In this document: in pieces, positions 36,665 through 45,003 of the stretch
How positions within the stretch are numbered: position 1 is the first letter of the stretch
How the letters are laid out: the number at the start of each line of letters is the position of its first letter
Origin: Paucibacter aquatile
Lineage (GTDB): Bacteria > Pseudomonadota > Gammaproteobacteria > Burkholderiales > Burkholderiaceae_C
Length of the DNA: 64,000 nt
Assembly (NCBI RefSeq): GCF_002885975.1
Contig: NZ_POSP01000003.1
Coordinates: 2,170,001 to 2,234,000, forward strand
Direction of reading: 5' to 3'
Notes under the pieces: model-generated
The model's database searches: none
The model's input: the letters and a program-made list of their open reading frames with translations, nothing else
What the model was told of the DNA's origin: nothing
Translations under genes and position numbers: made by a program

Positions 36665-37684
36665 ATGAATCAGCAATTCCAGATTCGCATCAAGGACGCC
36701 AAAGCGCAGCTGCAGGCGCATACCGGCGCAGCCCCTCACGAGCCCGCTGCCGGCCAGGTGCTTCTGCAGGTGAGCGCGGCGAGCCTGAACTACCGCGACC
36801 TGCTCACTTTGCAAGGCGCTGCCAGCGGGGCGGCGCGCGATGGCCTTGTGCCTCTGTCTGATGCCGTCGGGACGGTGCTGGCCGTGGGCGACGGCGTGCG
36901 GGGATGGCAGGTGGGCGATCGCGCCAGCCCCAACTTCTTCCCGGCCTGGGTGGATGGCCGCTTCGACCCTTCCCATCTGCAACAAGCCCTGGGCGGCGGC
37001 AACACCGACGGGGTCTTGAGCCAGAAGCTGCTGGTGTCGGCTCAGTCGCTGGTGGCACCCGCTGCGCACCTCAGCGATGAAGAAGCCGCCACCCTGCCCT
37101 GTGCTGGCTTGACCGCCTGGCACGCCATGTTTGAGCGCGGCCAGGTCCAAGCCGGCGAGACGGTGCTGGTGCAAGGCACCGGTGGTGTGGCGCTGTTCGG
37201 GCTGCAACTGGCTGCAGCCGTGGGGGCTCGGGTGATCGTCACCTCTTCCTCGCATGCCAAGCTGGAACGTGCCCGTCAACTGGGCGCCTGGGCCACCATC
37301 CACTACGGCGAAACGCCGGACTGGGACCAGCAAGTTCTGAGCTTGACCGAGGGGCTGGGCGCGGACCACATCCTCGAGCTTGGCGGCCCGGACACCTATG
37401 ACCGCTCCATCCGTGCCGTGGCCTCGGGTGGGCGCATCGCACAGATCGGCGTGCTGAGCGGCTTCAATGCGCGCCCCGACATCCAGTCGCTGCAGTTCAA
37501 GAACGCCCGCATCGACGGCATCTGCGTGGGCTCGGTGGCCCAGCTCCGGCGCCTGAACCAGTTCATGGCGCAGCACCGCATCCGCCCCGTGATTGATCGC
37601 GTGTTTGACTTCGAGGACAGCCCTGCGGCCTACACGCACCTGGCCTCCGGGCAGCATTTCGGCAAGCTGGTGATCTGCCTCTGA
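36665..37684 (+). CDS. zinc-independent MDR-family NAD(P)-dependent alcohol dehydrogenase/quinone oxidoreductase
   Basis: A 339-aa protein from ATG 36665 with AAGGA 4 bases upstream. The GroES-like domain (SAASLNYRDLLTL, VPLSDAVGTVLAVGDGV) is followed by the Rossmann domain (ATLPCAGLTAWHAMFERGQV, ETVLVQGTGGVALFGLQLAA, RVIVTSSSHAKLERARQLGA). Typical catalytic zinc ligands are absent, as in quinone oxidoreductase-like MDR proteins. The divergent TetR and paired operators indicate substrate-inducible expression, probably in detoxification of an aldehyde, enone or quinone. Confidence 0.88.
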   Translation: MNQQFQIRIKDAKAQLQAHTGAAPHEPAAGQVLLQVSAASLNYRDLLTLQGAASGAARDGLVPLSDAVGTVLAVGDGVRGWQVGDRASPNFFPAWVDGRFDPSHLQQALGGGNTDGVLSQKLLVSAQSLVAPAAHLSDEEAATLPCAGLTAWHAMFERGQVQAGETVLVQGTGGVALFGLQLAAAVGARVIVTSSSHAKLERARQLGAWATIHYGETPDWDQQVLSLTEGLGADHILELGGPDTYDRSIRAVASGGRIAQIGVLSGFNARPDIQSLQFKNARIDGICVGSVAQLRRLNQFMAQHRIRPVIDRVFDFEDSPAAYTHLASGQHFGKLVICL

Positions 37685-37709
37685 TGGCCTGTCTGCCCCT
37701 GCGATCGGG

Positions 37710-38645
37710 TCAAAGATCCAGGGTCAGGCTTTCACTGCTGGCCCAGCCCACGCAGGTGCACAGGCCCTCGGCGCGTTGCGCGGGGCTCAGGCAGACGTCA
37801 CGGTGCAGCGGGCTGCCCTCCAGCACGCGGCTGTGGCATTGCCCGCACTCACCGCGCTTGCAGTCGTAGGCCACGAAGGCGTCGGCGGCAATCAAGGCAT
37901 CGAGGATGCTGGTGCCCGGCTGAACCTCGACTGCGATGCCGCTTTGCGCCAGATGCACGCGAATCGGCCGGTCGCCTGGCTGCGATCGGACGCCAAAGCT
38001 CTCGAAGTGCAAGGCAGCGCCCGGCCAGCCCAACTCTGCAGCGCGTTCACGCAGCGCATTCAGCAGAGGCACCGGACCGCAGGCGTGCAGGCTGGCGCCG
38101 GCGCTGAAAGTACCCAGCAGCGCCTCCAACGCCGGCGGGTTCGCACCCACATGCAGATGAAGTTGCGCGTGGGACAGCGCCCGCAGCTCGTCGAGCAGCA
38201 CCAGCCGGTCCTCGCTGCGCGCCAGATAGTGCAGCTCAAAGGGCTGGCCGGCTGCATTCAAGGCGTGGGCCATGGCATGCATGGGCGTGATGCCAATGCC
38301 GCCGGCCACCAGCACGGTCCGGCCCTGCTCGGCTTGCAAGGGAAAGCTGTCGAAAGGGCCGTCCACATCGAGGGCTTGCCCTGCCGCCAGTTGTTCATGG
38401 ATCCAGCGCGAGCCGCCGCGCGAGGCCGGGTCGAGCAGCACCGCAATGCGGTACTCCTCGGCGGCGCCCTCCGTGCCGATGAGGGAGTAATGACGCTCCA
38501 GCCACTGGCCGTCGGAAATCGGCAGTTGCAGCCGAAGATGTGCGCCAGCGGACCACGGAGGCAAGACCTGACCCTGCGGATGACGCAGGCGGATTTCAAG
38601 CACGTCCGTGCCGTGACGCTGCAATTGGTGGACGATCAGTTTCAT
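37710..38645 (-). CDS. ferredoxin reductase-type oxidoreductase (PDR/VanB-like, FMN + [2Fe-2S])
   Basis: A 311-aa protein from the ATG overlapping the stop of the upstream PNPOx gene. The flavin domain has WSAGAHLRLQLPISDGQWLE and RHYSLIG; the nucleotide domain has VLVAGGIGITPMHAMAHAL; the C-terminal plant-type ferredoxin has CKRGECGQC and a fourth Cys at EGLCTC. This is the layout of phthalate dioxygenase reductase and VanB, which pass electrons from NAD(P)H to an oxygenase. No oxygenase is adjacent; the partner here may be the coupled PNPOx protein. Confidence 0.9.
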   Translation of the reverse strand: MKLIVHQLQRHGTDVLEIRLRHPQGQVLPPWSAGAHLRLQLPISDGQWLERHYSLIGTEGAAEEYRIAVLLDPASRGGSRWIHEQLAAGQALDVDGPFDSFPLQAEQGRTVLVAGGIGITPMHAMAHALNAAGQPFELHYLARSEDRLVLLDELRALSHAQLHLHVGANPPALEALLGTFSAGASLHACGPVPLLNALRERAAELGWPGAALHFESFGVRSQPGDRPIRVHLAQSGIAVEVQPGTSILDALIAADAFVAYDCKRGECGQCHSRVLEGSPLHRDVCLSPAQRAEGLCTCVGWASSESLTLDL

Positions 38646-39574
38646 GCAGTGACCTTGGGGTTGAAAGGCGAAGCGTCCAGGAATTCCCAGCTCAGAGCCA
38701 TGGCGTGCTCGCGCAGCAACCAGGCCTCGATCTCGAACTCCCAAAAGCGACCGGTGCCCCCGGTGAGGCCCTTCGGATCTGCCTGATCCCAGAGCAGCTC
38801 GGCGCGGCCCGTCAGATGCAGGAGGCGGCCATTGGCGAAGTCCGGAATCACCAGTCCGCAGGCCGGATCCAGAGCGAGATTGCCCAGGGTGTTGAACATG
38901 CTGTTGCCGGCATAGTCGGGCACGCGCAAGCGACGTGCGCTGAGGCGCTCAATGAAGCCAGCGGGGCCGCCACGGTGCGAGGCATCGAGCGAGCCGCCCG
39001 GTGCGCCGCTGGCGATGAAGAGCGTGTCTGCCGCATCGAGCAGTGCAGCACTGGCTTCATCGAGGGCCTGGCCGCGTTGCACGCTCGCGGGCTGCGCAGG
39101 AGATGCTTCATCAACGACGCCTTGCGGATGGCGTCGCTGGATGTACTTGGGGCAATTGGGGTAGGCCTCATCGATGGCCACACGTACGTGCTGCCCATCG
39201 ACATGCTCGACATGGCCGTTCACGCGGTAGCGGCGCCGGGTCGAGAGCTCAATGAACAAGAGGCCGGCCTGCGAGCCGAGGTCCAGCTCCTGCCAGAAGG
39301 GGTCGTCGGCCTGGCGCTGCGCGCGCGCCGACGCGATCTCGATGCGGCGCCCTTCGGGGCTGCGCAGAAAGCCAGGTGGCCCGAAGAGCAGCGAAGCCCA
39401 GACCTGGCCGCGATCCGTACGGGTCGCGGTGGCGACCATGACTTGCTTTTCGATGAAGGGGCGGGCGCCGGCGATCACTGTGTCGGTGATCACACCGGCA
39501 TTGCGCACTGCGATCGCAGACTCTCCGGCGCGTGCTTGCACGGCACGCTCGCCTTCATGGAATGCATAGGCCAT
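38642..39574 (-). CDS. pyridoxamine 5'-phosphate oxidase family flavoprotein
   Basis: A 310-aa protein with GGGAGACG before its ATG. Two split-barrel-like segments are seen: FIEKQVMVATATRTDRGQVW, SLLFGPPGFLRSPEGRRIEI and LDLGSQAGLLFIELSTRRRY, then CPKYIQRRHPQG and a second half with LFIASGAPGGSLDASHRGGP and LALDPACGLVIPDFANGRLL. Such proteins are often encoded with, or fused to, a ferredoxin reductase; here the reductase overlaps by 4 bp. Together they probably form a two-component flavin system of unknown substrate. Confidence 0.87.
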   Translation of the reverse strand: MAYAFHEGERAVQARAGESAIAVRNAGVITDTVIAGARPFIEKQVMVATATRTDRGQVWASLLFGPPGFLRSPEGRRIEIASARAQRQADDPFWQELDLGSQAGLLFIELSTRRRYRVNGHVEHVDGQHVRVAIDEAYPNCPKYIQRRHPQGVVDEASPAQPASVQRGQALDEASAALLDAADTLFIASGAPGGSLDASHRGGPAGFIERLSARRLRVPDYAGNSMFNTLGNLALDPACGLVIPDFANGRLLHLTGRAELLWDQADPKGLTGGTGRFWEFEIEAWLLREHAMALSWEFLDASPFNPKVTA

Positions 39575-39596
39575 GGTCGTCTCCCTTTGTCTTGCT

Positions 39597-39971
39597 TTAG
39601 AACGTGAAGACGGTGAAGCCGTCGGCCACCAGCTTGCCCAGGCTGGGCAGGCCGGAGGTGCCGGGCACGCTGTTGTCGGTGATCAGGTCAAAGCCGCTCT
39701 TCACCGCCTCTTCACGCGAGCCGAACACATCGGCACAACCGCAGGACACGCCAGCGATCTCGGTTTCCACCGCCTTGAACAGGGCATGCACGGGATGGTC
39801 GGCCTGGCTGATCACACCGGGCCAGCGGGTGCCTGCGCCTTGGAAGTAGATGGACACGTCCGTGCCGCGCTGCTTGAAGTCATAGGCGGCGGCCAGGCCG
39901 TTGAACATGCGACCGAGCGCGTCTTCGCCGCCGTTCTTCGGGTCGGACAAGATGATGATGGCTGCTTTCAT
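39597..39971 (-). CDS. DsrE family protein
   Basis: A 124-aa protein: MKAAIIILSDPKNGGEDALG, then RMFNGLAAAYDFKQRGTDVS and VSIYFQGAGTRWPGVIS, ending FTVFTF. A CGC pair lies in AGVSCGCADVFG, the site where DsrE relatives can carry persulfide sulfur. First gene of the operon with the PNPOx and reductase genes, spaced 22 bp. It may take part in sulfur relay or thiol redox chemistry. Confidence 0.85.
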   Translation of the reverse strand: MKAAIIILSDPKNGGEDALGRMFNGLAAAYDFKQRGTDVSIYFQGAGTRWPGVISQADHPVHALFKAVETEIAGVSCGCADVFGSREEAVKSGFDLITDNSVPGTSGLPSLGKLVADGFTVFTF

Positions 39972-40532
39972 GGGGTTCCTTGGTGGGTTGGATTCAGAGT
40001 GATTCAGGTCCTGCGGTGTGCTGCAGGCCTGGGACTGAACTCTAGGGATCGAGCCTCACTTCAGAAATCACTTGCACGGCAATGGGCTGTTACGGCGCGC
40101 GGAAGAATGGCCGCCCTGCTGCAGGCCTGCTGGGCTTGCTTCGGCAGCCTCGGATAGGTGGAATGAGATGAGATGGGATGGGAGATCACGGCGATGGCCA
40201 CGGATGTGCGGCCTGGCCCCAGGCGAAACCCGTTCACCTCCTGCGCCGCGCAAGGCGCAGTGAACGCCTTTTCGGCCGCCCGAGACGAATGGGACAGCGA
40301 ACGAGACGCGCAGTCACCTCAGCAAGCGCTTCGATTCCTAAAGTTCAGTCCATGCAGTCGGGCCAGGACATGCAAACGCAAGAAGCCCTGCCCCAGCTGC
40401 TGTGACACCCGAAGTCGCGGCGACTTTCATCGTTGCACGCCGAGCAACTTCAGCACTTCAGCTTGTACTCAGGGGTTGGCCTGAGCCGAGTCATTCAAAA
40501 CCACCAACCGATCCGCCCAAGAAAGGCACATC
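39972..40532. other. intergenic region between divergent dsrE-like and YHS genes
   Basis: About 560 bp. Short open frames are present on both strands but none has both a ribosome binding site and a recognisable product. AT-rich patches near 40,030-40,090 and 40,330-40,360 could hold the two divergent promoters. No repeats or RNA genes were seen. Confidence 0.4.
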
Positions 40533-41036
40533 ATGTCCAAGAGCTATTTCCGTGTTTCCCTGATTTCCATCGCCGCCGCTGCCGCACTGACGGCCGGCCT
40601 CGCCCCGTCTGCGGCCTTCGCCTATGACGAGAACTCTGCCGCTGTCGTGAATATCGACAGCAAGGGTGTTGGCCTGCGTGGCCATGACCCCGTGGCCTAT
40701 CACACCGTGGGCGCGCCGACGGCGGGCAAGGCTGAGTTCTCCGCCAAACACAAGGGCGTGACCTATCTGTTCGCCAGCGCCGCCAACCGCGATGCCTTCA
40801 ATGCCAACCCGGACAAGTACGAACCGGCCTACGGCGGCTTCTGCGCCATGGGTGTGGCCCTGGAGAAGAAGCTGGACGGCGACCCGGCAGCCTGGAAGCT
40901 GGTGGACGGCAAGCTGCACTTGAACGTCAACAAGGACGTTCAAAAGAAGTGGCTGGAAGACGTCCCGGGCAACAACAAGAAGGCCGATGCGAACTGGCCC
41001 TCGATCAAGGCCAAGACCCCCAAGTCCCTGGCTTGA
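40533..41036 (+). CDS. secreted YHS-domain protein
   Basis: A 167-aa protein with AAAGG before its ATG and a signal peptide (ISIAAAAALTAGLAPSAAFA). The mature part is the YHS domain: GVGLRGHDPVAYHTVGAPTA, AEFSAKHKGVTYLFASAANR, FNANPDKYEPAYGGFCAMGV. The conserved Cys, His and Tyr suggest metal binding, and related domains occur in copper ATPases and copper-responsive proteins. It lies 75 bp upstream of the bufferin-like operon on the same strand, so a role in copper handling is reasonable. Confidence 0.85.
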   Translation: MSKSYFRVSLISIAAAAALTAGLAPSAAFAYDENSAAVVNIDSKGVGLRGHDPVAYHTVGAPTAGKAEFSAKHKGVTYLFASAANRDAFNANPDKYEPAYGGFCAMGVALEKKLDGDPAAWKLVDGKLHLNVNKDVQKKWLEDVPGNNKKADANWPSIKAKTPKSLA

Positions 41037-41110
41037 TCCTGAAGCGGGGCGCGCTGACTTGAGCCCGGCGCGTCCTTCCTTCCCTCTCCCCAACCGACTC
41101 CCTACACATC

Positions 41111-41425
41111 ATGAGCACTCGACGACATGTGATCACAGCCCTGGCTTTGGCTGCGGCTGTGCAGGGCGCAGCCCAGGCCGCAGAGAACAAGCCAAGCAGC
41201 AAGCCTGCCATGGAAAAGTGTTACGGCATCTCACTGGCCGGGCAGAACGACTGCGCCGCTGGCCCTGGCACCAGTTGCGCCGGGACCTCCAAGGTGGACT
41301 ATCAAGGCAATGCCTGGAAGAAGGTGCCCGTCGGTACCTGCGTCACCACCAAGACCCCGAAAGGCCAGGGATCGCTCACGCCGATCACGGCGATCACGCG
41401 AATCACGCGGGTCACCCCGATCTAG
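41111..41425 (+). CDS. bufA: bufferin-like RiPP precursor (DUF2282/BufA1 family)
   Basis: A 104-aa precursor with an N-terminal signal peptide (residues 1-23, ITALALAAAVQGAAQA) and a four-cysteine core (Cys37, 48, 56, 77) in EKCYGISLAGQNDCAAGPG, then TSCAGTSKVDYQGNAWKKVP and GTC. In the bufferin family, core cysteines are converted to thiooxazoles by the DUF692 enzyme and the exported product binds copper. The tail after residue 88 is odd: TPITAITRITRVTPI, a run of Thr-x-Ile/Val units encoded by a 9-bp tandem repeat (about 41,378-41,422). The following genes encode both expected maturation partners. Confidence 0.87.
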   Translation: MSTRRHVITALALAAAVQGAAQAAENKPSSKPAMEKCYGISLAGQNDCAAGPGTSCAGTSKVDYQGNAWKKVPVGTCVTTKTPKGQGSLTPITAITRITRVTPI

Positions 41426-41456
41426 CCCCTGTTTCGCCGCAAGAGAGAGCGCCATC

Positions 41457-42290
41457 GTGCAGCCAAGTATCGGGCTGAGCTTCAAGCCTCAGCATTTTCA
41501 GCAAGCCATGCAGGCGCAAGCCCAAGGCCTGTGGTTCGAGGTCCACCCCGAGAACTACATGGCCGACGGCGGGCCGCGCCCGCGCATGCTGGCAGCGCTG
41601 GCCGAGCGCCACCCGGTGGCGCTCCACGGTGTTTCGCTTTCACTGGCCGGGCCGGAGCCCTTGGATCTGCAGCACCTGCGCCGCCTTCGACATCTGATCG
41701 ACCGGATCAAACCGGTCCGGCTGTCTGAGCACCTGGCCTGGTCTCGCCTCGGAACACGCTATGTGCCTGATTTGCTGCCGGCACCGCGCACCCGCGCCTT
41801 GCTGGAACGGGTCGTCGCCCATGTCGACCAGGTGCAGCAGCTGACAGGCATGCGCCTGGCGCTGGAGAACCCCAGTCACTACCTGAGCCTGGAGGGCCAC
41901 GAGTTCAGCGAAGCGCAGTTCCTGAACGAGGTGGTGCGACGCACGGCCTGCAGCTTGCTGGTCGATGTCAACAACCTCCACGTCAGCGCCGTCAACATCC
42001 AGCAGCACGCCAGCGACTGGCTGGCGGAGATTGACATCGAGGCCATCAGCGAGATCCACCTCGCGGGGCACAGCGAGGATCCCGAACTCGGCCCCCGGTT
42101 GCTGATCGATGCCCACGATCGCCCCGTTTCTGAGGAGGTGCTGGCTCTGTACGCCGCCTTGTGCCAACGCATCGGTCCGCGCCCCACGCTGCTGGAGTGG
42201 GACGCAGACGTGCCTGAGTTCTCGGTGCTCTGGCAAGAGCGCGAGCGGGTGCAGGCCGCCACTCCAGCCTGGAGCTTCGCCCATGACTAG
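41457..42290 (+). CDS. bufB: DUF692/MNIO family multinuclear iron oxygenase (bufferin maturase)
   Basis: A 277-aa TIM-barrel protein that I start at GTG 41457 (then QPSIGLSFKPQHFQQAMQAQ), with AGAGAG upstream. Family blocks are LWFEVHPENYM, ALHGVSLSLAG, LSEHLAWSR, MRLALENPSHYL, LLVDVNNLHVSAVN and EISEIHLAGHSED, which contain the His, Glu, Asn and Asp metal ligands. MNIO enzymes use a multi-iron centre to modify cysteines of precursor peptides. The TAG stop lies inside the left inverted repeat of a MITE-like element, so the insertion may have replaced the original C terminus by a few residues. Confidence 0.9.
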   Translation: MQPSIGLSFKPQHFQQAMQAQAQGLWFEVHPENYMADGGPRPRMLAALAERHPVALHGVSLSLAGPEPLDLQHLRRLRHLIDRIKPVRLSEHLAWSRLGTRYVPDLLPAPRTRALLERVVAHVDQVQQLTGMRLALENPSHYLSLEGHEFSEAQFLNEVVRRTACSLLVDVNNLHVSAVNIQQHASDWLAEIDIEAISEIHLAGHSEDPELGPRLLIDAHDRPVSEEVLALYAALCQRIGPRPTLLEWDADVPEFSVLWQERERVQAATPAWSFAHD

Positions 42291-42456
42291 GGAAGCTCTG
42301 CATCCATCAGGCCGGCCCCTGCCAGCGCGGCCTCGGGCGGTCTGCCGCCTTGCACCTCTCGCCAATAGCTACGGCTATTGGCTTCCAGCTGCGCCTTGCA
42401 GCCCATCCCGATCCGCACTCCACGGTGTCGCCCCGATTTATGCAGAGCTTCCCTAG
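42287..42456. mobile_element. 170-bp MITE-like element between bufB and bufC
   Basis: A perfect 17-bp inverted repeat, CTAGGGAAGCTCTGCAT (42287-42303) and its complement (42440-42456). The outermost CTAG at each end could be a target duplication, as in some IS5-group insertions. An internal hairpin GCCAATAGC-TACG-GCTATTGGC occupies about 42,360-42,381. The left end carries the bufB stop codon and the right end carries the bufC ATG. No transposase frame is present, so it would move only with help in trans. Confidence 0.75.
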
Positions 42457-43216
42457 CCCTTCGAGCTTTTACACCCAGTTCTTGACCAGCATCGACGGCT
42501 GGCATTTGCTGGCCGGAACCGACGTCGAAGCCGGGCTGGCCCCGGCGCCAGCGGCCACCGCGGTGTATGCCAACACCGGTTTGCGCGCGGCCATCGAGGC
42601 CCTGGAAGCCAACTTCCTCAGCGTCGCCCAATGGTTGGGCGGCCCCTGGTTCTGGCCGGCGGCGACCGCATTCGCGCGTGCCCACCCGCCTCAAGAAGGC
42701 CGCTTGTTTCTGTACGGCGATGGCTTCCCCGAGTTCTTGGCCGCGCTGGAGCACGCTCAACTGGCCCGTTACACCAGCGATCTGGCCTGGGTCGACTGGA
42801 TGTGCATGCGCGCCCATGCAGCAGGCGACCACCTCCCGCTGACCGCGACTCGCTTGGCCACGCTTCCAGCCGATGCCTTGCCAGGCCTGCAACTGAAGGT
42901 GGCACCGTCGACCCATTGGAAGCCTGCGCCTGGATATGCACTGGTCGAGCTCTGGCGCGAGGCACGCGCCGGGCGCACCGAGATCGAAATCAAGCCCCAG
43001 GAGCTCACCGGCGTGCTGGTGACCCGGCCTGAGGACCATGTCTGGGTGCACGAGGTTCCGCTGGCGAGCTTGCATCTGCTGGAAGCGCTGGCCTCCGGGC
43101 AATGCCTTGCCGAAGCCGCGGCCCATGCCAGCAGCAAGGCATCGCCAGACCGTCCCTTCGATCTGCAGGCGGCGCTGAGCCCCTTGCTGGACAAGGGCGC
43201 CCTGCTGATGCCCTAG
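42440..43216 (+). CDS. bufC: DUF2063 family partner protein of MNIO (bufferin maturation)
   Basis: A 258-aa protein from ATG 42440, a start that lies inside the right inverted repeat of the MITE-like element, so the first six residues (MQSFPS) are element-derived. The conserved part shows TAVYANTGLRAAIEALEANF, LSVAQWLGGPWFWPAATAFA, RAHPPQEGRLFLYGDGFPEF and LARYTSDLAWVDWM, typical of DUF2063. A C-terminal winged-helix-like tail ends in LLDKGALLMP. In bufferin systems this protein binds the precursor and presents it to the DUF692 enzyme. Confidence 0.83.
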   Translation: MQSFPSPSSFYTQFLTSIDGWHLLAGTDVEAGLAPAPAATAVYANTGLRAAIEALEANFLSVAQWLGGPWFWPAATAFARAHPPQEGRLFLYGDGFPEFLAALEHAQLARYTSDLAWVDWMCMRAHAAGDHLPLTATRLATLPADALPGLQLKVAPSTHWKPAPGYALVELWREARAGRTEIEIKPQELTGVLVTRPEDHVWVHEVPLASLHLLEALASGQCLAEAAAHASSKASPDRPFDLQAALSPLLDKGALLMP

Positions 43217-43310
43217 GCACCCCTGACCCTGACGGAATCAAGCGGCTGCGCCTCGCCGCCCCCACCCGCAACTTTCATGTCACCGAGCATCCCCCCACAA
43301 GGAACCCATC

Positions 43311-43781
43311 GTGAACGCCCGCCTTCCCACGCTCTCGCATGCGCACCAAGCCCTGATTCACGGGGCCGGACGCCTCTTCTCTGACACCGTCCTCCTGCTG
43401 GCAGCTCGCCTGGCGCTCGCGGGCATCTTCTGGCGCTCCGGGCGAACCAAGGTCGACGGATGGTTCACCCTGAGTGACTCGGCCGTGGCCTTGTTCGCGG
43501 AGGAGTACCAGCTGCCTTGGGTGGAACCTGGGCAGGCTGCTTTGCTGGCCGCGCTGGCCGAACATGCGCTGCCGATCCTGTTGATCCTGGGTCTGGCCAC
43601 ACGCTATGCATCCATGGGTCTGCTCGTCATGACCCTGGTGATCCAGTTTCTGGTCTACCCGGACGCGTGGCCCACGCACCTCAGCTGGTTGTGCCTGCAG
43701 GCCTTGATCCTGGCCCGGGGTGCCGGAGCACTGTCCGTCGACGCCATGCTGTCCAAGCGATTGTTCCGCCCCATGCAATGA
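43311..43781 (+). CDS. DoxX family membrane protein
   Basis: A 156-aa protein from GTG 43311 with AAGGAA upstream. Four hydrophobic helices are seen (TVLLLAARLALAGIFWRSG, AALLAALAEHALPILLILGL, MGLLVMTLVIQFLVYP and SWLCLQALILARGAGAL). DoxX proteins are the usual fourth gene of DUF2282-DUF692-DUF2063 operons; the fold is a quinone-type membrane bundle of unsettled function. It probably supports export or redox maturation of the bufferin. Confidence 0.87.
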   Translation: MNARLPTLSHAHQALIHGAGRLFSDTVLLLAARLALAGIFWRSGRTKVDGWFTLSDSAVALFAEEYQLPWVEPGQAALLAALAEHALPILLILGLATRYASMGLLVMTLVIQFLVYPDAWPTHLSWLCLQALILARGAGALSVDAMLSKRLFRPMQ

Positions 43782-43850
43782 GCTCTTGCGATGGATGCGC
43801 TTGGTGCCGATGGCTCATGCCGTCGATGATGCGGCATCTCCCCGGCACAG

Positions 43851-44717
43851 ATGCAGGCCTCCATGTCAGACGAAATCGATACCTTGTTGACACGCTTCGA
43901 GCTGAGAACGCGTGTGTTCTTCTCAGGGCAACTCTGCGGCGTCGCGAACTTCGATGACGGACAGGGTGTGGGCCATTTGCATGTGATGCGAAAGGGGCAG
44001 CTCGATGTCCTGCTGCCCGACGGCTCGGTACAAACCGTGAGTGCTCCGGCAGCCCTCTTCTTTCCGCGCGCCACGCCGCACCGTCTGCGCGCGCCCGAGG
44101 TCGACGGGCCCGATCTGATCTGCGCATCGGTGGTCTGCGGTGCGGCGCTGGGTCAGCAGCTGATGGCAGAGCTGCCCGCCATGTTGGCCGTGCCCTTGGA
44201 GGACCACCCTGGCTTGCAAATGAGCCTGCAGCTGCTGTTTGACGAAGCCTTCGCCGAACGCCAGGGGCGAGCGGCCGCCGTCGACCGCTTGAGCGAGCTG
44301 GTGCTCATCCATCTGCTGAGGGAGGTGCTGAAGCAAGGGCACTTGAAAGCCGGCGTACTCGGCGGCTTGGCCGATCCTCGCCTGGCCCGGGCCTTGCACG
44401 CCATTCACACCGACGCGGCAAGACCCTGGACGCTGGAGCAGCTGGCCATCGTGGCTGGCATGTCGCGCGCACGCTTTGCAGCGCAGTTCACTCAGATCAT
44501 CGGGCAATCACCGGGCGACTACCTCGCGAGCTGGCGCATTGGCCTGGCACAGAGCCTCCTCGGCAAGGGCCGCCAGGTCAAGAACATCGCAGACGAGGTG
44601 GGCTACGGCAGTGCCTCTGCGCTGACCCGGGCTTTCGTCCTCAAGACGGGTCTGGCGCCCACCGAATGGTTGGCAAGCAAGCGAGCAGGTGCACGCGCTG
44701 CGCTCCACAGCACCTGA
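43851..44717 (+). CDS. AraC family transcriptional regulator (cupin sensor)
   Basis: A 288-aa regulator; starts are possible at ATG 43851 or 43863. The N-terminal sensor is a cupin (GQLDVLLPDGSVQTVSAPAA, LFFPRATPHRLRAPEVDGP). The C-terminal double HTH reads WTLEQLAIVAGMSRARFAAQ and FTQIIGQSPGDYLASWRIGL, then VKNIADEVGYGSASALTRAF. It lies 70 bp behind doxX on the same strand and could regulate the bufferin operon; AraC proteins with this cupin usually sense small organic molecules, so the link is unproven. Confidence 0.9.
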   Translation: MQASMSDEIDTLLTRFELRTRVFFSGQLCGVANFDDGQGVGHLHVMRKGQLDVLLPDGSVQTVSAPAALFFPRATPHRLRAPEVDGPDLICASVVCGAALGQQLMAELPAMLAVPLEDHPGLQMSLQLLFDEAFAERQGRAAAVDRLSELVLIHLLREVLKQGHLKAGVLGGLADPRLARALHAIHTDAARPWTLEQLAIVAGMSRARFAAQFTQIIGQSPGDYLASWRIGLAQSLLGKGRQVKNIADEVGYGSASALTRAFVLKTGLAPTEWLASKRAGARAALHST

Positions 44718-44741
44718 TGCCTTTTTCGCAGGCTCGCACAC

Positions 44742-44772
44742 ACACTCATTCATTCACTCACTCAATCAATCA
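44742..44772 (+). repeat. tetranucleotide low-complexity tract
   Basis: Paired tetramers CATTCATT, CACTCACT and CAATCAAT follow one another just downstream of the AraC stop. No function is implied; slipped-strand variation is possible. Confidence 0.6.
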
Positions 44773-44784
44773 CCAGCCCAAAAC

Positions 44785-44812
44785 GAAGAAGAGGCCTTTC
44801 GGCCTCTTCTTC
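44785..44812. terminator. strong bidirectional terminator hairpin after araC
   Basis: GAAGAAGAGGCC, a short TTTC loop region, and GGCCTCTTCTTC form a nearly perfect hairpin of 12-13 bp. The A-rich and T-rich arm ends allow termination from both sides. It closes the araC unit and lies 58 bp before the left end of the mobile island. Confidence 0.85.
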
Positions 44813-44869
44813 AGCCCCGACTGACTTGCTTCAGCAGTGACAGGCTTTGCTTCTTTCCAAGAAAACAAT

Positions 44870-44893
44870 GACGCCAACAAACAAAGTCCGTCG
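44870..44893 (+). repeat. left terminal inverted repeat of the island
   Basis: Begins GACGCCAACAAACAAAGTCC; pairs with 63924-63947 (one mismatch). Preceded by AACAAT. A second, weaker copy of the inner core follows 20 bp further in (AAAGTTCGTCGG, 44903-44914). Confidence 0.8.
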
Positions 44894-45003
44894 GATAAAA
44901 AGAAAGTTCGTCGGACGTTTTTTGCATTGTGGGATCAATGCCGGCCAATAGATCGGTTGCTGACTGAATCGCCCCGGGTTCCGAGGAGGCCTGTTGGTTT
45001 AAG

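Noticed and set aside
38560..38580. CAAGACCTGACCCTG inside the ferredoxin reductase gene, similar to the REP-like arms on the left
   Set aside because: It is a single arm within a coding sequence, with no palindromic partner; probably chance.
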